21,053 bases of DNA, taken from assembly GCA_017446355.1 (NCBI GenBank), contig JAFSQZ010000158.1:1-21053 (forward strand), written 5' to 3'. Of this stretch, positions 1 to 7,303 are shown in pieces; the stretch's first letter is position 1; the number at the start of each line of letters is the position of its first letter. The translations under genes were made by a program, and so were the position numbers. A model generated the notes under the pieces. That model saw only the letters and a list, made by a program, of their open reading frames with translations, was not told the DNA's origin and did no database searches. The DNA is from Neisseriaceae bacterium (lineage in GTDB: Bacteria > Pseudomonadota > Gammaproteobacteria > Burkholderiales > Neisseriaceae).

Positions 1-121
1 AGGCTGTAGTAATCTCCCAACCACGAAGAGCGGACTTTGTTTGTAATAACAAAAATGCAATTTAAATCAGAAGATTGCCACGCTACGCCTTACGGCTACG
101 CTCGCAATGACGAGTATTGAA

Positions 122-136
122 TTCAGGCAGCCTGAA
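122..136. repeat. DNA uptake sequence (complete)
   Basis: TTCAGGCAGCCTGAA, directly touching dispersed repeat copy A. Confidence 0.85.
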
Positions 137-224
137 ACCTTTGCAAAACGTGTCATTCTGAACTTTTCGTAGAAAAGTGAAGAATCTTACGCACATTTTT
201 TCAATAGAAGTTTTTGCAAAGGTT
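136..224. repeat. Short dispersed repeat, copy A
   Basis: About 89 bp bounded by AACCTTTGCAAAAC (136-149) and its near-complement TTTTTGCAAAGGTT (211-224). The inner part, from about 151 to 187, is almost identical to the reverse complement of the right half of the repeat at 5432-5559, including TCATTCTGAACTTTTCG followed by AGAAAAGTGAAGAATCTT. It has no coding capacity. The shared ends and size suggest a MITE-like non-autonomous element. I do not recognise a named family; it is not the Neisseria Correia element by its end sequence. Confidence 0.65.
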
Positions 225-258
225 TTGACTTTTAAAAGTAAAAGTAAAAGTCGTTTTT

Positions 259-3200
259 TTACTGTCCCATAGATGAGATGCAGTCGCTTATTTCTGCAAA
301 TAATTCTTGAATTAAGGGAATAAATAAAGCTTCGTCGTAAAGTGCAACATCATTTTCGTTGCGTCCCCAAATGAGTTTAACTTCGTCATAATCGGCAAAG
401 GCTTTGCCACTGTTTGCACTGGCAATATATAAGTTGCGTGCTTTGTTGCGTATGCTGTCTGCTTGCCAATCGTCTTCGTTTTTTAGTTTGTTGACCAACT
501 CCCATTGTAGGCGTGGCAAAAAGGGGAGTATTTGTTGTTGTCCGAGATGGTAATACTTTAACCATTTTGCTAATACTTTTTGGGCGGTGTTTGCTGGTAT
601 TTCTGGTAAGGTGAGTATGTTGTCTAATTGTATGAAATGGGTTTCTTTCAGGCAGCCTGAAATTTCGCTGGCACAGTAAATTAAGTGTAAGAGTAATAAG
701 TGAATTTTGTCGCCTGCTTCTAATTTGTTGCTGGTGTTGCCATCACGCAGGAATTGGTCGGCAAAGAGAATTTGTCCGTGTTCACTGATTTTGTCTAATA
801 CGATATTCAGGCTGCCTGAATTTAGGTTTAATGTGTTTCGTGTAATGGGTAAAAAGTTGGCGTGCAGCAATGTGGTGTTTAGACTTTTGGTTTTGGCGAT
901 AAATTCTTCGGTAACCAAATATTGCAGGACACCTGTTGGTAAGTGGTTTTGCAAAGCTAATTTTTTTGCGGTGTCAGCAAACGAATGATGTTGACGTGCA
1001 GCACGTAAAAAGGCATCGCTTAATAAACGGTTTTCAGCCAAAAATGGCTCTGCTGCGTCTTGTTCATCTTGTAAGTAAGGGGCGCGCCAAGCGTAGTGTT
1101 GGTTGAGAAAGTGTTTTAAGGGATTGCGCCAAAAGTGAATAAAATCGCTTTGTTCTGTGGTCGTTGTGTTGTTGATGTCATCGTTGGTTAGTGTGGCAGG
1201 TGCGATAAATGCTTGGCGTGTGCTGGTTTTGTGATTTAGGGCTTCTGCATAGTCTTGTCGCGTGCTGAATAAACGTGGGCTGCCTGAAAAATAACGGCGT
1301 GAAAATGCTTGTAAAGGGTGTGCAATCACCCAATTTTCTTGTATGGTTTTTCTAGGTAAACCAAATTTGTCTGCCAAACAATCTATCAATTCGTTGAGCA
1401 ATACAGACGGTGCGCGTTCGCTGTTGGTGCGGTTGTCTTTGCCGATATACGATAAATATAAGATTTCACGCGCAGACATAATGGCTTCAAGAAATAAATA
1501 ACGGTCATCATCACGGCGTGAGCGGTCGCCACGACGGGGTTTTTTACTGATTAAATCAAATGATGAAACAGGGGTGCTGCGTGGGAAATCACCGTCATTT
1601 AAACCAAGTAAGCAAAGGACTTTAAAAGGTAAAGAACGCATAGGCACCATACTGCAAAAAGTAATGCCTCCACGCAAAAAGCCTGCATCGCTTTGACTTT
1701 GTAAGAAACGATTGATGTGTTGTGTGGCAACATTGTTTGGTAAGGGTAGGGCAAATGCTGCTAATTCGGTTTCTTCTTGCCAAGTGTGTAAGGCTTGGTC
1801 TAGTTGTTGCCACGCGGTTAAGTCGTTGTTTTCTTGTGCATAAAAATCGTCTAGTAATTGACGTGTGCGTGCGCACCATTCGGAAACGTTGGCAGCTTGT
1901 TGCCACGTTTGTTGCCACGCACATAAGCGGTTTATCCATAATACAAGTTTGCTCATGGTTTCAGTGAAACTTGTGTTCATAAAATAAGGGCTGATGCCTT
2001 GCCAAATGATTTGTTCGTTTTCAGGCAGCAGCCAGCCTGCGATGATGCGGTTTAAACCGCTTTGCCATGTAAACCAATTATTTGATTCGCCATTGTTAAA
2101 TTGTTGGCGTTGCGCTTGATTTGCGCCCCAACGAATATTGAGTTGATGAATGGTGTCTTCAATTAAAGGACGTTCTTCACGCGTTAAACCAGCACCGCGC
2201 AATAAACCATCGTTGTCCAATAAAGACAAGACTTTGTCTACTTCAAAACGGCTGTTTAACACGTCTAAAAGTTGCGTTAAAGCTTGAAATAAGGGCAAGG
2301 ATTGACTGCGTTTAACATCGGCAATACTGTAAAACAAAGGACGTTTATCGGCGCAATGTTTACCGAATACCGCTTCAATAAACGGTGCATAAGGTTCAAT
2401 ATTACTGGTTAAAACCGCAATATCGTGCAATTGAATGTCATCGCGTTTGGCTAAAATCGTTAATAAACGGTCTTTTAAAACTTGTAGTTCACGCAAAGGA
2501 CTGTGGCAACTGTGAATTTGAATACTGTTATCACACGCCAGTTGCGTTAAAGTCTGTGAAATGGGGTCATTACTATTGTTTTCATTTAAGGCTGCCTGAA
2601 AAGGGCTTTGTGTGCTGGTGTTGTGATGAAATACTTCTTGTTGTAAATAAGCCAAATGTTGCGCCACAACATTAGGCGCATCTTCACGTTCAGGCAGCTG
2701 CAACGTTTGAATGTCGTATTGTAATTGATGCAACAGGCTGCCTGAATGTGCTTGGGGCGCAAAAATGTGTTGCGCATCAGAATCAATGACATTGTATTCA
2801 GTCAATTGATTAAAAAAATCGCGTCCTTGTTTACCCAAAGAAGCCAATAAAGGGTGTCCTTGTTGCATTAAAGGCGACACATCAGTCAATGCCAATTCAT
2901 CTTGTTGCGCCAAAATGCTTGCAGGTTCTAACACGTCGCCCCAATACATTTCACAGGGATTGAGTGCGAAAATATGAACATCGCTGTGCATCGCCAATTG
3001 ATTGAGCAAAGTCAAATACATTGGTGCCAACGTTGCCATACCAAACACGCAATAACGTTCTGCACGTTTATTTTCTTTGCTTGCCAATTTGGTCAATAAA
3101 TCTTGCCACAATTGCGCACGGTGTGCGGTATCGTGTGAACCATCATCTAAATATTGCCACAATTCCTTTTGCCAAACGGCGTGTTCATTATCCGCCAATT

Positions 3201-3681
3201 CATCAATCGGACGATTTTCTTGCCACGCAGCAATCCAATCAGGACGATAAACCAAATATTGATCAAAAATATCCGCCAATTCACCTGCCAATTGATATTG
3301 AGCAAAATCACCATTATTCAAATAACTCATTAAATAAGCACGTGCTGCCTGAAAATCATCACTTTGGGCAAAATGTTCGGACCGAAATAATGCCAATAAT
3401 CGCCAACGCAACACTTCACTGGCAAAAGGATTCATTGATGCCAAATTAGGCAAATGTTCACGCATCAGTTGCCAAGCCAAACCAGCGGGCAAAGAAAACT
3501 GCATATTGGCAACAATGCCCTGATGTTTCGCCAAAAACTGCTCTATATAACGGCGCATACCTTGACTTTGTATGACCACTTGTTCAGGCAGCATTGGTGA
3601 AGAAAGTGGAGAGATTTGTTGCACTTGCATCATCATTTGCGCAAGGGTTTCAAGACGGTTGGATTGGTATAGATACAACAT
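259..3681 (-). CDS. recC: Exodeoxyribonuclease V gamma subunit (RecC)
   Basis: RecC is the Chi-recognising subunit of RecBCD, the helicase-nuclease that processes double-strand ends for RecA loading and degrades foreign linear DNA. The N-terminus (MLYLYQSNRLETL, then PEQVVIQSQGMRRYIEQ) is the family signature, and the later stretches CHSPLRELQVLKDRLL and LCLLGLNDGDFPR are also typical. From the ATG at 3681 the protein is 1140 residues, close to the 1122 of E. coli RecC. The frame is open upstream to 3765, but those 28 residues have no RecC character, so I reject them. Several complete or partial uptake sequences lie inside the gene (647-661, 806-820, 2589-2600, 2735-2746). recB and recD are not in the window. 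Confidence 0.95.
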   Translation of the reverse strand: MLYLYQSNRLETLAQMMMQVQQISPLSSPMLPEQVVIQSQGMRRYIEQFLAKHQGIVANMQFSLPAGLAWQLMREHLPNLASMNPFASEVLRWRLLALFRSEHFAQSDDFQAARAYLMSYLNNGDFAQYQLAGELADIFDQYLVYRPDWIAAWQENRPIDELADNEHAVWQKELWQYLDDGSHDTAHRAQLWQDLLTKLASKENKRAERYCVFGMATLAPMYLTLLNQLAMHSDVHIFALNPCEMYWGDVLEPASILAQQDELALTDVSPLMQQGHPLLASLGKQGRDFFNQLTEYNVIDSDAQHIFAPQAHSGSLLHQLQYDIQTLQLPEREDAPNVVAQHLAYLQQEVFHHNTSTQSPFQAALNENNSNDPISQTLTQLACDNSIQIHSCHSPLRELQVLKDRLLTILAKRDDIQLHDIAVLTSNIEPYAPFIEAVFGKHCADKRPLFYSIADVKRSQSLPLFQALTQLLDVLNSRFEVDKVLSLLDNDGLLRGAGLTREERPLIEDTIHQLNIRWGANQAQRQQFNNGESNNWFTWQSGLNRIIAGWLLPENEQIIWQGISPYFMNTSFTETMSKLVLWINRLCAWQQTWQQAANVSEWCARTRQLLDDFYAQENNDLTAWQQLDQALHTWQEETELAAFALPLPNNVATQHINRFLQSQSDAGFLRGGITFCSMVPMRSLPFKVLCLLGLNDGDFPRSTPVSSFDLISKKPRRGDRSRRDDDRYLFLEAIMSAREILYLSYIGKDNRTNSERAPSVLLNELIDCLADKFGLPRKTIQENWVIAHPLQAFSRRYFSGSPRLFSTRQDYAEALNHKTSTRQAFIAPATLTNDDINNTTTTEQSDFIHFWRNPLKHFLNQHYAWRAPYLQDEQDAAEPFLAENRLLSDAFLRAARQHHSFADTAKKLALQNHLPTGVLQYLVTEEFIAKTKSLNTTLLHANFLPITRNTLNLNSGSLNIVLDKISEHGQILFADQFLRDGNTSNKLEAGDKIHLLLLHLIYCASEISGCLKETHFIQLDNILTLPEIPANTAQKVLAKWLKYYHLGQQQILPFLPRLQWELVNKLKNEDDWQADSIRNKARNLYIASANSGKAFADYDEVKLIWGRNENDVALYDEALFIPLIQELFAEISDCISSMGQ
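647..661. repeat. DNA uptake sequence inside recC
   Basis: TTCAGGCAGCCTGAA within the C-terminal coding part of recC. Confidence 0.85.
806..820. repeat. DNA uptake sequence inside recC
   Basis: TTCAGGCTGCCTGAA within recC. Confidence 0.85.
2589..2600 (+). repeat. DNA uptake sequence, Simonsiella-type, one-sided
   Basis: AGGCTGCCTGAA without the second palindromic arm, in recC. Useful for deciding the dialect. Confidence 0.7.
2735..2746 (+). repeat. DNA uptake sequence, Simonsiella-type, one-sided
   Basis: AGGCTGCCTGAA without the second palindromic arm, in recC. Confidence 0.7.
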
Positions 3682-3968
3682 AAATGAACACAGAAAAATC
3701 AGAAAAAAGTCATTATACCGAAGTTTCAGGCAGTATTTTGATGACTGTTTAAAAATAAAAAACAATGAAATTCATTAAGTTAAATAAAAAAGAATAAATA
3801 CTCTATACATAATCAAAATCTTTCTATAAAATAGAGCAAATATTCCAGCTTGTGGAATTTTTAATCCATCTTTAACTGTTTTTCAGGCTGCCTTTGTGTG
3901 GCCTGTCCTTTTTTAAACGTTGCTAAAAGCAGATAGCAATAAATTTTATTTTAAAGGTTAAATCAACA
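3682..3968. other. Divergent intergenic region recC / fadL-like
   Basis: This AT-rich stretch must hold the promoters of recC (minus) and the outer-membrane channel gene (plus). Visible structures are CTCTAT (3801-3806) paired with ATAGAG (3831-3836), the inverted repeat ATTCCA-5-TGGAAT (3842-3858), a TATAAA box (3825-3830) and a one-sided uptake sequence at 3882-3893. Either inverted repeat could be an operator, but nothing identifies the regulator. I cannot place a convincing -35 box. Confidence 0.4.
3882..3893 (-). repeat. DNA uptake sequence, Kingella-type half
   Basis: TTCAGGCTGCCT is the complement of AGGCAGCCTGAA. This copy lacks the second arm, so it represents only that dialect. Confidence 0.6.
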
Positions 3969-5369
3969 ATGCAAACCAAATTACTTAAAACCAGTGTTAC
4001 GCTTCTTGCATTGGCGTTGGCACAACAAGCTGCTGCAACAGGTTATCATTTTGGTACACAATCTGTATCTTCACAAAGTACCGCCAATTCATCTGCCGCT
4101 GAAGCGTCCGATGCCAGTACCATTTTCTACAATCCAGCAGGTTTAACGCATTTAGAAAACAGCCAAGTAACAGGCGTAGTAGATTTTGTTTTTCCATACA
4201 TTCACTATCGTGATGCTGATGCCAATCATCGCTCACCAACAGGTGGTATCGGTCCAAAAGTACAAGGTTCAGACAGCGGTAAAATCACCGACACGGTTAC
4301 CGTTGCGCCACATCTTTATGGTGCTTACAAACTTAATGACAAAGTAACACTCGGTTTAGGTGTGTACGTTCCTTTTGGTTCAGAAACTGAATACCAACGC
4401 GATTCTGTGATGCGTTACAACATCAACCGTTTAGGTTTAACCACTATTGCTGTGGAACCTGTTGTTTCATTCAAAGCCAATAAAAAACATTCTTTCGGCG
4501 TTGGCTTAATTGCACAATATTCCGAAGCTAAATTACGCAAATACGCAGACGTAGGTGCTTCTCGTAGTTTGCCAGGAATGGCTGATGCTTATGGTGAAGT
4601 AGAGGGTAACGATTGGGGTTATGGTTACCAATTGGCTTGGATGTATGATGTGAACGATCGTCTTCGTTTAGGTGTGAACTATCGCTCCAAAGTTAGCCAC
4701 GATTTAAAAGGTTCTGCTGAATGGAAACCAGGTGATGCACAAGCAGAAGCTTTGCAAAAAATGGCGTTAGGTGCAGGCGGTATTCCATCAGTGGGCTACA
4801 AAGAAAAAGAAGGCGCACACGTTAAATTGGTTACGCCAGAAAGTTTATCTGTGCATGGTATGTACCGCGCCAATGACAAATTAAACCTATTTGGTGATGT
4901 AACTTGGACACGCCACAGCCGTTTTGATACTGCTGATTTGGTGTTTGAAAACAAAAAATTAGTCAGCCCATCAGGCAATGCATCAGACACCACTAGAATC
5001 CTACCAGGTTGGCGCAATACGTATAAAATTGCGGTGGGTGGTTCCTATCAAATCAATGAACCTTGGCAACTTCGTGCAGGTTTTGCCTTTGATAAAAGTC
5101 CTATTCGCAATGCCGAAACACGCTTAAATACTCTGCCTGATGGCAATCGTATGTGGTTCTCTGTGGGCGCGCGTTACACGCCTAACAAAAAACATACTTT
5201 TGATGTTGCTGTTTCACACATTCACATCAACGACACCACTGTTAATTCACCAGCGGCGGTACAAGATGCTAATGGACAATTAACCAGCGTGGACAGTAAA
5301 GGTAGAAATTCAGCAAAATTCAGAAATCACGCCAACATTCTTGGTGTGCAATACACTTACAAATTTTAA
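3969..5369 (+). CDS. FadL/OmpP1-family outer-membrane channel
   Basis: Predicted outer-membrane beta-barrel of the FadL (long-chain fatty acid / hydrophobic compound transport) family, called OmpP1 in Haemophilus and Neisseria. It has 466 residues. A signal peptide covers roughly residues 1-23, with a probable cut after QQAAA. The mature N-terminus begins GYHFG and continues with the family hallmark TIFYNPAGLT (about residues 51-60). Later segments alternate beta-strand and polar turns, and the last residues, YTYKF, form a typical C-terminal barrel strand ending in Phe. AAAGG lies about 14 bases before the ATG. The gene stands alone: recC diverges on the left and a strong terminator follows. 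The substrate cannot be told from sequence. Confidence 0.92.
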   Translation: MQTKLLKTSVTLLALALAQQAAATGYHFGTQSVSSQSTANSSAAEASDASTIFYNPAGLTHLENSQVTGVVDFVFPYIHYRDADANHRSPTGGIGPKVQGSDSGKITDTVTVAPHLYGAYKLNDKVTLGLGVYVPFGSETEYQRDSVMRYNINRLGLTTIAVEPVVSFKANKKHSFGVGLIAQYSEAKLRKYADVGASRSLPGMADAYGEVEGNDWGYGYQLAWMYDVNDRLRLGVNYRSKVSHDLKGSAEWKPGDAQAEALQKMALGAGGIPSVGYKEKEGAHVKLVTPESLSVHGMYRANDKLNLFGDVTWTRHSRFDTADLVFENKKLVSPSGNASDTTRILPGWRNTYKIAVGGSYQINEPWQLRAGFAFDKSPIRNAETRLNTLPDGNRMWFSVGARYTPNKKHTFDVAVSHIHINDTTVNSPAAVQDANGQLTSVDSKGRNSAKFRNHANILGVQYTYKF

Positions 5370-5384
5370 ATATTACCTATGCGC

Positions 5385-5421
5385 AACAGCTGCCTGAAAA
5401 TATTCAGGCAGCTGTTTTTTT
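5385..5421 (+). terminator. Rho-independent terminator from inverted uptake sequences
   Basis: A perfect 14-bp stem (5385-5398 with 5403-5416, ending in AGCTGCCTGAA and its complement) and a 4-base loop are followed by a run of seven T to 5421. It lies 16 bases after the stop of the FadL-type gene, in the orientation that would end its transcription. Confidence 0.88.
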
Positions 5422-5431
5422 ATCAATATAA

Positions 5432-5559
5432 AACCTTTGCAAAACCCTACTTTGTACTATTCGTCATTTTGAGCGTTAGCGAAAAATCTTTAATAAAACA
5501 AAGAATAAGATTCTTCACTTTTCTGCGAAAAGTTCAGAATGACAAGTTTTGCAAAGGTT
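5432..5559. repeat. Short dispersed repeat, copy B
   Basis: A 128-bp element with perfect terminal inverted repeats AACCTTTGCAAAAC (5432-5445) and GTTTTGCAAAGGTT (5546-5559). Its right half repeats copy A (136-224) in the opposite orientation. Its left-central part (AAAAATCTTTAATAAAACAAAG) has a diverged relative near 14276-14305. It sits between the terminator of the FadL-type gene and the end of the cyclo-ligase gene. It looks like a MITE-like element of unknown family. Confidence 0.75.
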
Positions 5560-5566
5560 ACAAGCT

Positions 5567-5581
5567 TTCAGGCAGCCTGAA
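5567..5581. repeat. DNA uptake sequence (complete)
   Basis: TTCAGGCAGCCTGAA. It forms the last codons and stop of the cyclo-ligase gene. Confidence 0.85.
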
Positions 5582-6173
5582 AACGATGGTAACCATATTC
5601 ACCAATCCAAGCATTTACGCGGTAATCGTGGGGTTCATAAGGGACTTTTTGCACGGTTTGACACGCAAAGGCAGCGGCGATGATTTTGGGTTGTAAACGG
5701 TGTTGGCAGGCGGCAAGCGTACAATCATAGTAGCCACCGCCCTGTCCCAGCCGATAACCTTGTTGGTCTAAACCGACCAAAGGGACAAATAATGTGTGCA
5801 AACGATGGGCGCGGATTTTTTTGCCACTGTATTGTGGAATATTATGTACTTTTGTTTTCATGCTGCCTGAATGTTGCGGATAAGGTGTAAACCATAGACG
5901 TTTTTGTTGGCGTTCAATATAAGGTAAATAAATGTTCGCGCCACGTTTTAAGGCAGCCTGAATAAAACTGTGTAAACACAATTCGCTGCCCACAGCCCAA
6001 TAAACACCAATATTTTTGCCACGTTTAATGGTTTTTTTTGCCAAAGCGTTAATGCGTTGTTCGGCTTTTTGACGCACGGGTTTTGGCAAGTTTTTACGCA
6101 GCTGGCGCAATTGTCGGCGCAAATGTGCTTTATCGGTAAACGACCGTGAAGAAAAGGGTGGGGCGGTAAACAT
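5568..6173 (-). CDS. 5-formyltetrahydrofolate cyclo-ligase
   Basis: Converts 5-formyl-THF to 5,10-methenyl-THF with ATP, returning an inhibitory folate to the one-carbon pool (ygfA/fau family). The 201-residue length is usual. A basic N-terminal helix (about 15-50) precedes YWAVGSEL (58-65). The nucleotide/phosphate-binding motif GQGGGYYD is at 143-150, and a late HDYRVNAWI segment is also typical. AAAAAGG lies 7 bases before the ATG and supports this start. The last codons, Phe-Gln-Ala-Ala-stop, lie wholly inside an uptake sequence. The gene does not overlap its neighbours; a different intergenic stretch of about 130 bp separates it from the upstream small gene. Confidence 0.93.
   Translation of the reverse strand: MFTAPPFSSRSFTDKAHLRRQLRQLRKNLPKPVRQKAEQRINALAKKTIKRGKNIGVYWAVGSELCLHSFIQAALKRGANIYLPYIERQQKRLWFTPYPQHSGSMKTKVHNIPQYSGKKIRAHRLHTLFVPLVGLDQQGYRLGQGGGYYDCTLAACQHRLQPKIIAAAFACQTVQKVPYEPHDYRVNAWIGEYGYHRFQAA
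5951..5962 (+). repeat. DNA uptake sequence, one-sided
   Basis: AGGCAGCCTGAA inside the cyclo-ligase gene, without the second palindromic arm. Confidence 0.6.
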
Positions 6174-6302
6174 TGAGATACCTTTTTTACATTGAAACTT
6201 TTGCGAAATCCTTTTTCCATTTGTTATTCTGAACGCAAGTGAAACAATCAGTTAATATTGTTCCTTATATTCAGGGCTTTCATCTCGCGTTTACAAAGGG
6301 AT

Positions 6303-6476
6303 TCAGGCAGCTGAATGGTTTTGTATGGCTTTGACGGCATCATCGTATGCTTGTTTTTCACGACGATAAATTTCAAAAATACACGCATCGCCACATTCGC
6401 TGCCACAACATTCCCAATCTGCAGGCGGTTCAGGTTTGGGAGGAAGCGTAAGATTATTGTTCTGGGTCGCTGCCAT
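6303..6476 (-). CDS. Oxidoreductase-like domain small protein
   Basis: A 57-residue protein with the Cys-rich core DWECCGSECGDACIFEIY, preceded by the proline-rich PPKPEPPA. This is the pattern of the small oxidoreductase-like domain family found in proteobacteria and at the N-terminus of some eukaryotic proteins; its activity is unknown. The four cysteines could bind a metal, which is inference. GGAG lies 7 bases before the ATG at 6476, so I prefer this start to the upstream one at 6524. The gene overlaps the end of the S4-domain gene by 23 bases, implying co-transcription and coupling. Its last residues, Ser-Ala-Ala, and the stop come from a degenerate uptake sequence. Confidence 0.8.
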   Translation of the reverse strand: MAATQNNNLTLPPKPEPPADWECCGSECGDACIFEIYRREKQAYDDAVKAIQNHSAA

Positions 6477-6687
6477 CGTGTATCTCCAAAATGCTGCCTG
6501 AACATTCAATGATTTCATTACCACGAATTTTCGCGGTTTTGCGTGTTTCTATTTTGCCATTGCGCAACACTTGTCCATCAGCAATGACGGTTTTAGCTTG
6601 TCCACCAGTTTCCACCAAGCCTGCGAGTTTAAGCAAATCACAAAGCGCAATAAATTCTTGGTCTTCTAAATAAATATCGGCGTGCAT
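6454..6687 (-). CDS. Small S4-domain RNA-binding protein (YbcJ-like)
   Basis: 77 residues, essentially a single S4 RNA-binding fold: FIALCDLLKLAGLVETGGQAK, then VIADGQVLRNGKIETRKTAKIRGNE. The pattern of a helix pair followed by G-x-V-x-x-N-G-x-x-x-x-R-x-x-K/R is the S4 signature, and the size fits the YbcJ family, thought to bind structured RNA. AGGA lies 7 bases before the ATG. That Shine-Dalgarno directly follows the stop codon of cyaY inside or next to an uptake sequence, so the two genes are very likely one transcript. Confidence 0.85.
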   Translation of the reverse strand: MHADIYLEDQEFIALCDLLKLAGLVETGGQAKTVIADGQVLRNGKIETRKTAKIRGNEIIECSGSILEIHDGSDPEQ

Positions 6688-6697
6688 CGTGTTTCCT

Positions 6698-6712
6698 TTC
6701 AGGCAGCCTGAA
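6698..6712. repeat. DNA uptake sequence at the cyaY / S4-gene junction
   Basis: TTCAGGCAGCCTGAA. On the minus strand it gives the last codons of cyaY (Phe-Gln-Ala-Ala-stop) and borders the ribosome site AAAGGA of the next gene. Confidence 0.85.
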
Positions 6713-7028
6713 AAGCTGCAATGTTAATATCTTGTCCCAATAATTGCGATAAAGTTTGATTAAGCAAAGTAAAAAAATCACAAGCATCACGCGTGCTGAC
6801 CCATTGCTGATTTTGGTAAACAAAATGATAGCCGCCACTTTTGGCTGCCAACCATAATTCTTGATTGGATAAATGACGATTGATAACGATTTGCGTACCA
6901 TCATCGGCTTCAATGGTTAACACGTTGCCACTGCTTTGATAATCCAAATCCCAGTCGTTTTCATCAATTTGGTTTTCAATATGGGCAAAAAGTTGGTCGG
7001 TGTGCTGTAAAAATTCGGTTTCTGTCAT
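6699..7028 (-). CDS. cyaY: Iron-binding frataxin homologue CyaY
   Basis: Bacterial frataxin, an iron-dependent modulator or iron donor acting with the IscS/IscU iron-sulfur cluster machinery in the cytosol. 109 residues, the usual length. An acidic first helix (TETEFLQHTDQLFAHIENQIDEN) is followed by beta strands carrying NVLTIEADDGTQIVINRH, ELWLAAKSGGYHF and W(V)STRDACDFFTLL, which match the CyaY core. The C-terminus, AAFQAA, comes from an uptake sequence and is not part of the conserved fold. cyaY diverges from lptM-lysA; the cyaY-lptM arrangement beside lysA is common in proteobacteria. Confidence 0.92.
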   Translation of the reverse strand: MTETEFLQHTDQLFAHIENQIDENDWDLDYQSSGNVLTIEADDGTQIVINRHLSNQELWLAAKSGGYHFVYQNQQWVSTRDACDFFTLLNQTLSQLLGQDINIAAFQAA

Positions 7029-7081
7029 AATGGTATAGCGGATTTTTTCGTGAAAATGTTAAAATGCGCATCTTGCCACAT

Positions 7082-7096
7082 TTCAGGCTGCCTGAA
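7082..7096. repeat. DNA uptake sequence (complete)
   Basis: TTCAGGCTGCCTGAA in the cyaY-lptM intergenic region, 21 bases before the lptM start. Confidence 0.85.
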
Positions 7097-7117
7097 TATC
7101 TTTAAGGTTAAAAATCA

Positions 7118-7303
7118 ATGAAAACGATTGTTTCTTTTTTAATGTTCGCTTTTTTGCTAACCGCTTGTGGTTACAAAGGCGATTTGTATTTACCCAAAGA
7201 AAATGATAAAGCACAATTCGGTGTGATTCAGACAGGCATTGATTTTAAAAAGCCCAATGCCACTAAATCTGTACCAGAAAATAAACAAGAGGAACAAAAA
7301 TGA
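7118..7303 (+). CDS. lptM: LPS translocon maturation lipoprotein LptM (YifL-like)
   Basis: A 61-residue lipoprotein. The signal peptide MKTIVSFLMFAFLLTAC ends in lipobox LTAC with Cys17, followed by the family core GYKGDLYLP. LptM assists oxidative maturation of LptD in the LPS export translocon in the outer membrane. TTTAAGG lies upstream of the ATG. The stop overlaps the lysA start (ATGA), so the two genes are translationally coupled. An lptM gene just before lysA is a known arrangement. Confidence 0.87.
   Translation: MKTIVSFLMFAFLLTACGYKGDLYLPKENDKAQFGVIQTGIDFKKPNATKSVPENKQEEQK

Larger units (their letters stand above)
1..258. other. Intergenic region at left edge with repeats
   Basis: I see no convincing gene here. 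Bases 74-110 form an imperfect inverted repeat whose ends read ATTGCCACGC and GCTCGCAAT. It resembles a short dispersed repeat common in bacterial intergenic DNA. A complete uptake sequence follows at 122-136, and a small inverted-repeat-bounded element at 136-224 directly abuts it. The region lies downstream of the minus-strand recC gene, but I see no strong terminator hairpin with a T-run for recC. Confidence 0.6.

Noticed and set aside
136..224. Correia (NEMIS) element of Neisseria
   Set aside because: The element ends read AACCTTTGCAAAAC, not the TATAGTGGATTAA-type ends of Correia repeats.
3021..3449. 142-codon plus-strand frame inside recC
   Set aside because: Fully antisense to a confidently identified gene, with no recognisable domain.
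3682..3765. N-terminal extension of RecC to 3765
   Set aside because: RecC proteins start at the MLYLYQSN equivalent; the extra residues are AT-rich intergenic translation.
5379..5696. 105-codon plus-strand frame across the terminator and repeat B
   Set aside because: It reads through a terminator hairpin, a dispersed repeat and the antisense of the cyclo-ligase gene.
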